DNA from: Yoonia maritima
Lineage (GTDB): Bacteria; Pseudomonadota; Alphaproteobacteria; Rhodobacterales; Rhodobacteraceae
Direction: 5' to 3'
NCBI RefSeq assembly: GCF_003003285.1
Contig: NZ_PVTP01000012.1
Span: 24,864 to 88,863, forward strand
Length of the DNA stretch: 64,000 nucleotides
A model generated the notes under the pieces. That model saw nothing but the letters and a program-made list of their open reading frames with translations. It did not search any database and had not been told where the DNA came from. Position 1 is the first letter of the stretch. Each line of letters begins with the position of its first letter. A program made the position numbers and the translations under genes. Positions 45,331 to 54,119 of this stretch are shown here, piece after piece.

Positions 45331-46254
45331 ATGTTCAGCTTTGTCGTTCGTCGCCTCATGGTGGCGGTGCCAACCCTATTGATCCTTGTGATCTTGTCAT
45401 TTGTGCTGATGTACGCAGCACCCGGCGGCCCGTTCAACTCCGAACGCCCACTGCCGCCCGAAGTTCTTGCGAATATCCAAGCCAAATACGGATTGGATCA
45501 GCCGTTCTGGAAACGGATCACTGATTATATCTGGGGTGTTGTCGCACATTTCGATTTTGGACCATCGTTCAAATTCAAAGACCGGTCCGTCAATGACATC
45601 ATCGCCCAAGGCTTTCCGGTGACACTGACCTATGGGTTCTGGTCGTTTGTACTGGCAACGGTTGTCGGTGTGACGCTTGGCACGGCTGCGGCGATTAAAC
45701 AAAATAGCTGGCTGGATTACCTAGCCGTTGGTTTCAGCGTTGGCGCGCAGGTTTTACCGAACTTTGTGATGGCGCCGATCCTACTGCTGGTCTTTACACT
45801 GTGGCTTGGCTGGCTGCCCGGCGGTGGTTGGAACGGTGGCGAATGGCCCTATTTGATCATGCCCGTGATTGCCCTTTCCACGTCATATATGGCGTCGATC
45901 GCCCGAATTATGCGGTCTTCGATGCTTGAGGTGCTGAACACCAACTTTATTAGAACTGCACAAGCCAAGGGTATTCCGATGCGCCGGGTCATCCTACGCC
46001 ACGCAATGAAGCCCGCGATCTTACCGCTGCTGTCCTATTTAGGGCCAGCATTTGTTGGCATGATCACCGGTTCCGTCGTGATCGATGCGTTCTTCTCAAC
46101 AGGTGGCATCGGGACGTTCTTTGTGAACTCTGCCTTTAGCCGCGACTATTCGGTCATGATGGGTATCACCATTCTGGTGGGCACACTGACCATTCTCTTT
46201 AACCTTGTGGTTGATATCCTCTACGCTTGGATTGACCCCAAGATCCGCTACTAA
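45331..46254 (+). CDS. oppB: Peptide ABC importer permease OppB
   Basis: A 307-residue inner-membrane permease with six helices. It starts MFSFVVRRLMVAVPTLLILV. The EAA-type coupling loop is FIRTAQAKGIPMRRVILRHA and the C-terminal barrel signature is VVIDAFFSTGGIGTFFVNSA. It pairs with OppC, which starts 13 bases later. Confidence 0.94.
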   Translation: MFSFVVRRLMVAVPTLLILVILSFVLMYAAPGGPFNSERPLPPEVLANIQAKYGLDQPFWKRITDYIWGVVAHFDFGPSFKFKDRSVNDIIAQGFPVTLTYGFWSFVLATVVGVTLGTAAAIKQNSWLDYLAVGFSVGAQVLPNFVMAPILLLVFTLWLGWLPGGGWNGGEWPYLIMPVIALSTSYMASIARIMRSSMLEVLNTNFIRTAQAKGIPMRRVILRHAMKPAILPLLSYLGPAFVGMITGSVVIDAFFSTGGIGTFFVNSAFSRDYSVMMGITILVGTLTILFNLVVDILYAWIDPKIRY

Positions 46255-46266
46255 GGGGGTCACCAA

Positions 46267-47193
46267 ATGTTTCCCAATCGCACAACTGTAGAAGATATCG
46301 AAAACGCCGCTGCTTTGGCCGAGGTACAGGGCCGGTCACTCTGGGCATCGGCCCGTGCACGGTTCATGCGCAACAAGGCAGCTGTGGTATCACTTATCGT
46401 TTTGATCCTCGTCGCGGCCTTTGCGCTATTTGGTGGGTTCTTTGCCCAGTGGGAACGCGACTTTGTCGATTTCTCTCTCATGGGTCGCAATGCGCATTTG
46501 GGCGTACCTTCATTTGAGACCGGCCATTATTTTGGCACGGACAATAGCGGGCGCGACCTATTTGCACGGACGGTGCAAGGTACTGGCATTTCGCTCATGG
46601 TCGGCATCGTGGGCGCGATGGTCGCCGTACTTGTCGGTACGCTTTATGGGGCGACGGCTGGTTACTTTGGCGGTCGCGTTGACGGCATCATGATGCGTAT
46701 CGTCGATGTTCTGATGTCGATCCCATTCATGTTCGTTCTAATCTTGATGCTTGTCATCTTTGGACGTTCAATCCTGATGCTATTCATCGGTATTGGGCTT
46801 ATCTCATGGCTCGACATGGCGCGGATCGCGCGTGGTCAGACCCTAACCATCAAGAACAAAGAATTCGTCGAAGTTGCCGTTGCAACGGGCGTTCATCCGC
46901 TGCGGATCATTTTGCGGCATATCATTCCGAACCTGCTGGGCATCGTGGTCGTCTACGCGACCCTACTTGTTCCGAATATGATCATCTTTGAGAGCTTCAT
47001 CAGTTTCCTTGGCCTTGGCGTACAAGAACCCAACACCAGCCTTGGCGCGCTGATCAGCGAAGGTGCCGGGACCATGCAATACGGCACGCTGTGGCAGCTT
47101 CTTTTCCCACTGTTTTTCTTCGTCCTAACGATCTTTGCCTTCTTCTTTGTTGGTGACGGTCTGCGCGATGCTCTCGACCCAAAGGACCGCTGA
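46267..47193 (+). CDS. oppC: Peptide ABC importer permease OppC
   Basis: A 308-residue permease. The N-terminal LWASARARFMRNKAAVVSLI is the OppC type. The motif FGTDNSGRDLFARTVQGTGI and the coupling loop VEVAVATGVHPLRIILRHII are diagnostic. It follows oppB and is followed by oppD after one base. Confidence 0.94.
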   Translation: MFPNRTTVEDIENAAALAEVQGRSLWASARARFMRNKAAVVSLIVLILVAAFALFGGFFAQWERDFVDFSLMGRNAHLGVPSFETGHYFGTDNSGRDLFARTVQGTGISLMVGIVGAMVAVLVGTLYGATAGYFGGRVDGIMMRIVDVLMSIPFMFVLILMLVIFGRSILMLFIGIGLISWLDMARIARGQTLTIKNKEFVEVAVATGVHPLRIILRHIIPNLLGIVVVYATLLVPNMIIFESFISFLGLGVQEPNTSLGALISEGAGTMQYGTLWQLLFPLFFFVLTIFAFFFVGDGLRDALDPKDR

Positions 47194-47194
47194 T

Positions 47195-48163
47195 ATGAGC
47201 CTGCTGAACATCCAAGACCTAAAGGTTTCATTCACCACCCCAGAGGGCGAAGTGAACGCGGTCAACGGTCTCAACCTCAGCCTAAACGAAGGTGAAACGC
47301 TCGCGGTGGTCGGTGAATCCGGGTCAGGCAAAAGTCAAACCGCATTTGCAACGATGGGCCTATTGGCCAAAAACGGGCGGGCAACGGGCACGATCAACTT
47401 TGACGGACAAAACCTGCTGGGCATGTCCACCAAGGCGCTGAACAAAGTGCGTAGCCAACAAATCGGGATGATCTTCCAGGACCCGATGACATCGCTGAAC
47501 CCATACCTACGGATCAGCGAACAAATGGCCGAAGTGCTTACCCTACACAAAGGTATGTCCAAACGCGACGCGATCAATGAATCCGTCAAGATGCTGGACG
47601 CGGTGCGTATTCCTGACGCTCGTAACCGGATCACCAACTATCCGCATGAATTCTCGGGTGGGATGCGGCAACGTATCATGATCGCCATGTCACTCTTATG
47701 TCGGCCACGTCTGTTGATCGCAGACGAGCCAACGACAGCGCTAGACGTGACTGTTCAGGCACAAATCATGCAGCTTCTGGGCGATATTCGTCGCGAATTT
47801 GGGACGGCCATTATCCTTATCACACATGACCTTGGGGTCGTTGCTGGCTTCTGCGACCGCACGCTTGTGCTATATGGCGGCCAAGTCATGGAAGAAGGGC
47901 AGACTGAAACTGTCTTTGCAAACCCGACCCACCCATACACCTTGGGACTGCTCCAAGCCGTACCTCGGCTTGATCGCGAAGAATTAGAACTTGCGACAAT
48001 CGCGGGTGAACCGCCAGACATGTCACGCTTGCCAGCAGGCTGCCCATTTTCGCCACGTTGCGACATCGCTATGCACAGATGTGCAACCCTGCGCCCTACC
48101 CTCGAGACACTAGAGGCGGGCCACCGCCGCGCATGCCACAAACCAATCGCGGAGGTCGTGTAA
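47195..48163 (+). CDS. oppD: Peptide ABC importer ATPase OppD
   Basis: A 322-residue ATPase from the ATG at 47195; an upstream in-frame extension overlaps oppC and is not the family start. Walker A is [16 protein letters not shown], the signature [16 protein letters not shown] and Walker [15 protein letters not shown]. The OppD C-terminus carries a cysteine-rich segment ([20 protein letters not shown]), which in some relatives holds an iron-sulfur cluster. Stop and oppF start overlap (TAATG). Confidence 0.94.
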   Translation: MSLLNIQDLKVSFTTPEGEVNAVNGLNLSLNEGETLAVVGESGSGKSQTAFATMGLLAKNGRATGTINFDGQNLLGMSTKALNKVRSQQIGMIFQDPMTSLNPYLRISEQMAEVLTLHKGMSKRDAINESVKMLDAVRIPDARNRITNYPHEFSGGMRQRIMIAMSLLCRPRLLIADEPTTALDVTVQAQIMQLLGDIRREFGTAIILITHDLGVVAGFCDRTLVLYGGQVMEEGQTETVFANPTHPYTLGLLQAVPRLDREELELATIAGEPPDMSRLPAGCPFSPRCDIAMHRCATLRPTLETLEAGHRRACHKPIAEVV

Positions 48164-49167
48164 TGTCGACAATCCTTTCTGTAAAAGACCTATCCGTTAC
48201 ATTCGATATTCGCCGCCCCGGTTCTTGGCCGTGGACACCGGCAAGCAAGCTACATGCCGTTAACGAGGTCAGCTTTGATTTGAATGCTGGCGAATGCTTG
48301 GGCGTCGTTGGAGAATCTGGGTCAGGCAAATCGACCCTCGCCCGCGCGATTGTCGGGACGATCCCGTCTTCGGGTGGCCAGATCATGTTCGAAGGCGGCG
48401 ACCTTGCCAACATGTCCCCCGCCGAACGCCGCGTTCACCGCCGTGACGTGCAGATGATCTTTCAAGATCCGCTAGCGGCGCTGAACCCCCGCATGACCGT
48501 GGGCGAAATCATTGCAGAACCTCTGATAACCCACGAACCAAACACGCCACGTGCCGAGGTCAAAAAACGCGTCGCCGAACTAATGGAACGTGTGGGACTA
48601 CTGCCCAACCTCATCAACCGCTACCCGCACGAGTTTTCTGGTGGGCAATGCCAACGGATCGGGATCGCGCGTGCGCTTATCCTCAAACCCAAGCTATTGA
48701 TCTGCGACGAACCCGTGTCGGCGCTGGACGTTTCGGTTCAGGCACAGGTGGTTAACTTGCTCATGGGACTACAGCGCGACTTTGGTCTTTCACTCATCTT
48801 TATTGCGCACGACCTTAGCGTTGTGAAACACATCAGCGACCGGATCATGGTGCTATACCTTGGGCGCACAATGGAACACGCCGACGCACGCGCATTGACC
48901 ACAGAACCCGAACACCCATACACCCAAGCCCTGATCTCATCAGTCCCGATCCCCGACCCTGTTCTAGAAAAAGCACGCAGTCGGCCGATCCTCGAAGGCG
49001 AACTCCCCTCGCCACTCGCTCCACCATCCGGCTGCGTATTCCGCACACGTTGCCCAAAAGCAGTGGCAAGCTGCGCCAACGGCCGGCCAGCGATGATGGA
49101 CATCGGACAAACTCACTATGTCGCATGCCCGTATCACGCCCCCAGAGAAGTATTAGCCACGGCATAA
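48163..49167 (+). CDS. oppF: Peptide ABC importer ATPase OppF
   Basis: A 334-residue ATPase, partner of OppD. Walker A is [16 protein letters not shown], the signature FSGGQCQRIGIARALI and Walker B LLICDEPVSALDVS. The C-terminal segment PPSGCVFRTRCPKAVASCAN is again cysteine-rich. The ATG at 48163 shares a base with the oppD stop. A small hairpin follows the gene. Confidence 0.94.
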   Translation: MSTILSVKDLSVTFDIRRPGSWPWTPASKLHAVNEVSFDLNAGECLGVVGESGSGKSTLARAIVGTIPSSGGQIMFEGGDLANMSPAERRVHRRDVQMIFQDPLAALNPRMTVGEIIAEPLITHEPNTPRAEVKKRVAELMERVGLLPNLINRYPHEFSGGQCQRIGIARALILKPKLLICDEPVSALDVSVQAQVVNLLMGLQRDFGLSLIFIAHDLSVVKHISDRIMVLYLGRTMEHADARALTTEPEHPYTQALISSVPIPDPVLEKARSRPILEGELPSPLAPPSGCVFRTRCPKAVASCANGRPAMMDIGQTHYVACPYHAPREVLATA

Positions 49168-49179
49168 TACACCTCATCT

Positions 49180-49197
49180 ACCCAGTATTTTCTGGGT
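49180..49197 (+). terminator. Hairpin after oppF
   Basis: ACCCAG and CTGGGT form a six-base stem with loop TATTTT, 12 bases after the oppF stop. It lacks a clear T run and is a weak terminator candidate. Confidence 0.35.
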
Positions 49198-49347
49198 GGG
49201 CCAAGGAAACCAGCGTTCGACTGCATTTACGCAAAAATAGCACGTCGAGAAAAACTCTCGTCGTTCTAGTAATTTGATCTTATTTTTCATCATCATCACG
49301 GTATTCACTCAAAAGTTGCAGTTTTTAAAACATCATTAGGAATTTTC

Positions 49348-50238
49348 ATGCCTGAGACCACTTCTATACGACGACGGCAGCGTCAAAGAAGAGTTCTATG
49401 ACGCAGGAAAGCGCACGAGTACGTTAGAGCAAGATTTCGGCGACAGCCGCACTTGGGAAGCTATAGAAACGAAATACGATGCAAATGGCAAAATTGAAAC
49501 ACGCGCGACACGGTACGACAACAGTGACTTAACAATACTTTTGTACGACAATGGAAAACCCGATGTGACACTTCAGTTAGATGGAAATGACAGCGATGAC
49601 TGGCTGCTAAAAGTAACCGATCGCCAGAGCGATGGTAGTGCGTCAATCATTACGACGTTCGACGCATATGAAGATATTCCACAAGAGTACCAAGATTACC
49701 TGAGAGAGCTTAATCTACCTAGGGAGGAGATAGAATACATCCTTGACTTCAACGATGGAGCTCGACTGCACGACGGTGAACGGATATTTGATGGTGCTAT
49801 ATCCGTAAATGTGTACACGCCCGACAATGTAAACCCCAATAGTCAAGGCGCTTTACTCCCCTACGAATATAGCGGCCGAACCAGCGCAATCGGCGCAGAC
49901 CCCGATCTAGAAGCTGCAAATACCTTTGCTTCTACAATTGCCTTTACGGCAACAAACAACGATGATTTTATTTTTCACAGCATCTCCCTAGCAAATGACT
50001 ACATGATGACCGGTGGTGTTAACAGCAGATCAGACCTTCGTGCTAACACCGTTACTGTCAATGGGTACGATCGTGACGAGCTCGTTGAAACAGTAGAAAT
50101 TGATCTAACCTTTCAACACATCACTCATGATCTGGGTTGGGAAGGTGTATTGATCACATAGAATTCGTTCCCACCGTTGGCGGTCTCGAGGACGGCGCGG
50201 GTTACTTCTCAATGGATGATCTGACTTTCCTTATTTAA
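49348..50238 (+). pseudogene. Broken secreted-protein gene with two frameshifts
   Basis: The coding signal changes frame twice. From the ATG at 49348 (MPETT) it moves, near 49360, to a second frame reading LLYDDGSVKEEFYDAGKRTS. This frame runs through repeats of the kind TKYDANGKIETRATRYDNSD to about 50150. It then moves back to the first frame for IDHIEFVPTVGGLEDGAGYF and SMDDLTFLI, stopping at 50238. The repeats resemble the 'YDDG...' strands near the C-termini of large RTX-type secreted proteins of Rhodobacterales. The final part matches their terminal jelly-roll 'IEF...MDDLTF' ending. The N-terminus may be an old start or lost; a sequencing error is also possible. Likely a remnant of a larger gene. 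Confidence 0.6.
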
Positions 50239-50255
50239 GATCGCCTTTAAACATG

Positions 50256-50286
50256 AACACCGGCAGCACATAGTTCTGCCGGTGTT
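50256..50286. terminator. Hairpin between broken gene and P450 gene
   Basis: AACACCGGCAG and CTGCCGGTGTT form a perfect 11-base stem with a nine-base loop. It is placed after the stop at 50238 and before the convergent P450 stop at 50401, so it can serve both strands. Confidence 0.7.
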
Positions 50287-50400
50287 TACAGCGTCCAGAC
50301 CACGTTAAATAGCCTTCTCTCAATAAACGTTTGCGTGCGGGTGAATAAACCATGACAGTTTCACTAAATGCGATCTCTCGCTAGAAATGGCTCTGCATGG

Positions 50401-51660
50401 CTAGAGGTGCTTTTTGTATCTGGTCTCGACCTGCATTCTAACGGGCGCCATGTGGCGCAACGTGATGCCCGGTTGCGTTTCCAGTAATTGACCCGGGCAC
50501 AGCGTCAGACAGAACTGCGCGAAAACCCGTTCTATGATCTTTGTTGCGATTGTATTGGCTAAATATAGACCAACGCAGCGATGTTTTCCCAATCCGAAAG
50601 GCAAATACGCATGCCGCGCGCGCGGACGGTCCCCATCGAAGCGTGACGGATCAAAGCGTTCGGGATCGGGCCAATAGCCGTCATGCCGGTGCAAAAGATA
50701 TGGAGAAATCAAAACAGAACTGCCACTTGGAATATGGAATCCACCGATCTTATCAGATTGGATCGCGCGCCTTTCGATAACCCAAATAGACGGATAAAGC
50801 CGGATTGCTTCGGCAAAGATATTAGCAGGATCTGCGGAATCAAAACCATTGCTTGCATGGATAAACGCCCACGATAGCGCATTCGCTGTGGTTTCATGGC
50901 CAGCCAATAAAAGCGTCACCGCTGCATCGCGTAGCTCTTGGTCGGTCAGACCTGCTTCTCCCTCTAGCTCATGCGCAGCGAGCAAACGAGTCAGCACATC
51001 ATCAGGACGTTTACACGTTTTGCGCCGGCTCTGGATCAGATCAATCACGATGTCATCAATCGTTGCAACCGCCGATTTAAACTGCGAACGGTGAAAGCGC
51101 GCTGAAAGCATTGAGGCATCAACTGGGGCCTCGATCCGTCGCCAAGTATCGGCAAGTACCGTTTCGAGCGCTAAATTGATCCGCTGCGGATCGATGTCTG
51201 ACGAAAACAAAACCTTTATCGCAACGGCAATAACGAGTTGCATCATCTCATCGACAATATCGATCGTGCCAGCATTCTTCCAACGCGCTAACATCGGATC
51301 CACGAGCGTGTCGATAACTGTGCCGATATCGTCAAAACAACGCGGCTGAAAAACAGGCTGAATCAGGCGTCTATGCCGTTTCCAAGCGTTATGATTGCCT
51401 GACAGCAGGCTATCCCCTGTCGTCGCCGCGATCCGACCAGCACTACGCGTGTTTTTATCATAGTTGGCCGCATTACGGGACAAGACATGTTCCACATGTG
51501 CGGGGCAATTAACTAAATGCGCCGTGACCGGGCCAAAACGCAAACGAACGATATCCCCGTGATCACGAACTGCATCGGACAAAAAGCCCAAAGAATCTGC
51601 CTTGAATTCAGAAAGAGATCCCCAGATCAGGTTCCCATTTGGGCCGGGTGCACGCTTCAT
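50401..51660 (-). CDS. Cytochrome P450 with shortened J-helix region
   Basis: A haem monooxygenase of 419 residues, probably an oxidative tailoring enzyme. The oxygen-activation motif is AGHETT (residues 253-258), the ExxR is E284-R287 (EAIRLYP) and the haem cysteine is C362 in FGLGKHRCVG. Only about 25 residues separate AGHETT from ExxR, against roughly 50 in ordinary P450s. The J/J' helix region is therefore largely missing, while all catalytic motifs remain. The start ATG overlaps the sulfotransferase stop (ATGA), so the two are coupled. No ferredoxin or reductase partner is nearby. Confidence 0.88.
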   Translation of the reverse strand: MKRAPGPNGNLIWGSLSEFKADSLGFLSDAVRDHGDIVRLRFGPVTAHLVNCPAHVEHVLSRNAANYDKNTRSAGRIAATTGDSLLSGNHNAWKRHRRLIQPVFQPRCFDDIGTVIDTLVDPMLARWKNAGTIDIVDEMMQLVIAVAIKVLFSSDIDPQRINLALETVLADTWRRIEAPVDASMLSARFHRSQFKSAVATIDDIVIDLIQSRRKTCKRPDDVLTRLLAAHELEGEAGLTDQELRDAAVTLLLAGHETTANALSWAFIHASNGFDSADPANIFAEAIRLYPSIWVIERRAIQSDKIGGFHIPSGSSVLISPYLLHRHDGYWPDPERFDPSRFDGDRPRARHAYLPFGLGKHRCVGLYLANTIATKIIERVFAQFCLTLCPGQLLETQPGITLRHMAPVRMQVETRYKKHL

Positions 51661-52775
51661 TTAGGGTAATTCCCTTTTTCAAAACTGCGCGCCCAGCGGT
51701 TTGCGACAATTGCTTTGGTTACCGCATCCAGCCCATCGAAACTGTTCTTCTGATAACCCTTCAAACTGGCAACGTACTTGCGCAAGCTAGGTTCGAAAGA
51801 AGTAAATCCATCGAGTGACAATGCGTCATAGATGTTTGCAATTTCGCTAACAGGGGCGGTCTCTAAATCCTCAAATCGAATATCGACGATGCGATCTTTG
51901 GCGACGTTTGGAAGATCCTCATAATAAGCATCATACATGGTTTCGTGACGCTGCAATATGCCTTCATCAATGGCATCAAGGTCGGGTTTTTGCAGGTAAG
52001 TATACCAACCTGCGGTATCAAAGAAATGGCGCTGCGACTGAAACACGCGATATGGATCACGATGAATGTGGACAAACCGCGCATCTGGAAACATTTCAAG
52101 AATTGTTCGAATACGTGCCGTATGCGGTGGTGACTTAATAAGAAGGCGGCGTTGGTCATTTAACGACAGCTTTTTGCAAAAATAGATGAAGGCCGCTTTC
52201 CACTTTTCCACCTCCTGCGGGTCGACATCGCGAAAGGTCATATACCGATCATAATGCTGCTCGCGGCGTGGAAAACTAGTGCCCAGATACAGCGAATTTA
52301 GCGTCATCAGCAGCGGCGCGAATTCATCCTCTTGAGGAGAAGTGAATTTCAGTGCCATGTTATCCATCGGCCGTTTTTCAGGCACCAGCCAAGGTAACAT
52401 ACGTGTGGTAAAGTTTTCAGTTGTTAGAAACGTGTAGGGATTGACCACCTGATAGGTATTGGGGAATGAAAACTGTGCAGTGTCTTGCGCTAGAAGTTCA
52501 TGAAGAAACGTGGTCCCGCTGCGCCAGTGACCCAAAATGAACAAAGGCGCTTTTGGGGTTTGCGCGCGTTCAATCGCCTTGCTGTAACGCAGTTTTTCAA
52601 TTCCGGCGAAGGCTGAATTTGACATACTCGCCAAGGTAATCACTGCCGCCCGGTGTAAATAGGCCGGAGAAACCTGAAAGCCGTTGTCGGCCAATAACCC
52701 GCACCACCGACCAAAAGTGATCCCCGTTAAGTAGTTGTGACCGATGCTCCAACGATGCTTTAGGTTTTTGTTCAT
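51657..52775 (-). CDS. PAPS-dependent sulfotransferase
   Basis: A 372-residue sulfotransferase that should move a sulfuryl group from PAPS to a hydroxyl or amine. The 5'-phosphosulfate loop is LFILGHWRSGTTFLHELL (residues 78-95) and the 3'-phosphate site is HIHRDPYRVFQSQRHFF (about 237-252). No signal peptide or clear membrane segment is present, so it is cytosolic. It is the first gene of a two-gene unit with the P450, divergent from the HMG-CoA reductase operon across 78 bases. The position suggests it decorates the product of that operon; this is inference. Confidence 0.88.
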   Translation of the reverse strand: MNKNLKHRWSIGHNYLTGITFGRWCGLLADNGFQVSPAYLHRAAVITLASMSNSAFAGIEKLRYSKAIERAQTPKAPLFILGHWRSGTTFLHELLAQDTAQFSFPNTYQVVNPYTFLTTENFTTRMLPWLVPEKRPMDNMALKFTSPQEDEFAPLLMTLNSLYLGTSFPRREQHYDRYMTFRDVDPQEVEKWKAAFIYFCKKLSLNDQRRLLIKSPPHTARIRTILEMFPDARFVHIHRDPYRVFQSQRHFFDTAGWYTYLQKPDLDAIDEGILQRHETMYDAYYEDLPNVAKDRIVDIRFEDLETAPVSEIANIYDALSLDGFTSFEPSLRKYVASLKGYQKNSFDGLDAVTKAIVANRWARSFEKGNYPK

Positions 52776-52853
52776 CTGCTTCCCTTGCGCGGCGCGCTAT
52801 AATGCGCACATGTTGTGGCTGTATAATTTCGAAAGTAAACCCGGAGTCCGCGT
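52776..52853. promoter_or_regulatory. Divergent promoter region of the sulfotransferase/HMG-CoA reductase cluster
   Basis: All promoters of both divergent units must lie in or near these 78 bases. Two TATAAT hexamers are present on the plus strand, at 52798-52803 and 52822-52827, but no well-spaced -35 is clear for either. A GGAG ribosome site precedes the reductase start. The shared spacer suggests coordinated expression of the two units. Confidence 0.5.
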
Positions 52854-54119
52854 ATGACCATTCCTTCGCATATTATTGATATGCTTCACAAAGTTCGCGC
52901 GAGATTTCAGATCGAACCAATACAAGAACGTATGTTGCCCAGCGACGCTGAGTTCACAACACTACGCCCAGTGCGCAAGGCCAGTGTGTCTTCGGTCGAA
53001 AAATACTGGAATAGATTACAAGAAACCGCATCACCAATGGACCAAAACGCATTAGCAGATCCGTTGACGATGGCTGATCCAGATGTGTTCAGCGCCAATA
53101 TTGAAAACTTTATCGGCACCGTAAAAATGCCCGTCGGGGTTATTGGCCCATTGCGTATCAATGGACTGAACGCGCATGGGGATTTTCACGTTCCTATGGC
53201 CACAACCGAAGCCGCATTGGTCGCGTCATATGCGCGTGGTGCCTATGCATCGACAAAATCCGGCGGGATTAGTACCGCATTGTTATACGAAGGGGTGATC
53301 CGCACCCCTGCATTTGTTTTTGACGATCTGCTGAATGCAGGCATGTTTGTCGAATGGGTCGTGAACGAAATCGAACCGCTAAAGGCCGCAGCCGAAAGCA
53401 CCACCCAGCATGGAAAACTGGTTTCGGTGGAACCAGTCGTCGATAATAATATCGTCTTTCTGATCTGCCGCTACACCACTGGAGATGCAGCAGGCCAAAA
53501 CATGGTGACAATAGCGACAAATGCTTTGTGTGAAAACATTGCAGCCCGATGCCCAATCACGATGAAAGCATGGTACATTGAAGGTAATTTCTCCGGTGAT
53601 AAGAAGGCGTCATTTCTAGGTTTGGTGACTGGACGTGGAAGAAAGGTCAGCGCTTCGGTGACGTTGACAGCCGAAGTTGTCGAAAAAACACTCGGGACAA
53701 GCGTGCAGGCAATGTTGGACTATGGCCAAGTTGCCAATCTTGGTTCGCATTTATCTGGACAATTGGGCGCACAAGCGCATTTTGCGAATGGGTTGGCCGC
53801 GCTGTACATCGCAACCGGCCAAGATGCGGCCTGCGTCGCCGAAAGCGCCATCGGCATAACCCGGATGGAGCCACGCGGTGATGATTTGTTTTGTTCCGTA
53901 ACCATGCCCAACATCTTGGTTGGGTCTGTAGGCGGCGGAACATCTTTGCCCAGCCAATCTGCCGGACTGAACATCCTTGGGTTAAAAGGAGCTGGTAAGG
54001 GTTCAGCCTTGGCAGAGGTCGCGGCAGCAACCTGCCTATGTGGTGAAATATCGATTGTCGCGGCAATTGCCGCAGGCCATTTTACGCGCGCACATGAAAA
54101 CTTGGCCCGTCACAGATGA
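52854..54119 (+). CDS. Class I HMG-CoA reductase
   Basis: Reduces HMG-CoA to mevalonate with two NADPH. The 421-residue protein is the soluble catalytic part of the class I (eukaryotic/archaeal) type. The ENVIG-like start of the L-domain is ENFIGTVKMPVGVIGPL. The four catalytic residues are present: E119 (MATTEAALVAS), K250 (GDKKASF), D324 (GQDAACV) and H414 (RAHENL). Their spacings match the human enzyme. The NADPH motif is DAAGQNM at 211-217. No membrane anchor is present. It opens a seven-gene overlapping operon; its stop overlaps the next start by four bases. No other mevalonate gene is in the window, so mevalonate may be a building block here rather than a general isoprenoid precursor. 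Confidence 0.93.
   Translation: MTIPSHIIDMLHKVRARFQIEPIQERMLPSDAEFTTLRPVRKASVSSVEKYWNRLQETASPMDQNALADPLTMADPDVFSANIENFIGTVKMPVGVIGPLRINGLNAHGDFHVPMATTEAALVASYARGAYASTKSGGISTALLYEGVIRTPAFVFDDLLNAGMFVEWVVNEIEPLKAAAESTTQHGKLVSVEPVVDNNIVFLICRYTTGDAAGQNMVTIATNALCENIAARCPITMKAWYIEGNFSGDKKASFLGLVTGRGRKVSASVTLTAEVVEKTLGTSVQAMLDYGQVANLGSHLSGQLGAQAHFANGLAALYIATGQDAACVAESAIGITRMEPRGDDLFCSVTMPNILVGSVGGGTSLPSQSAGLNILGLKGAGKGSALAEVAAATCLCGEISIVAAIAAGHFTRAHENLARHR

Noticed and set aside
49541..50161. Intact 206-codon gene
   Set aside because: Its first codon is a TTG in the middle of coding sequence that continues upstream, and the natural C-terminus continues in another frame, so it is part of a frameshifted remnant.
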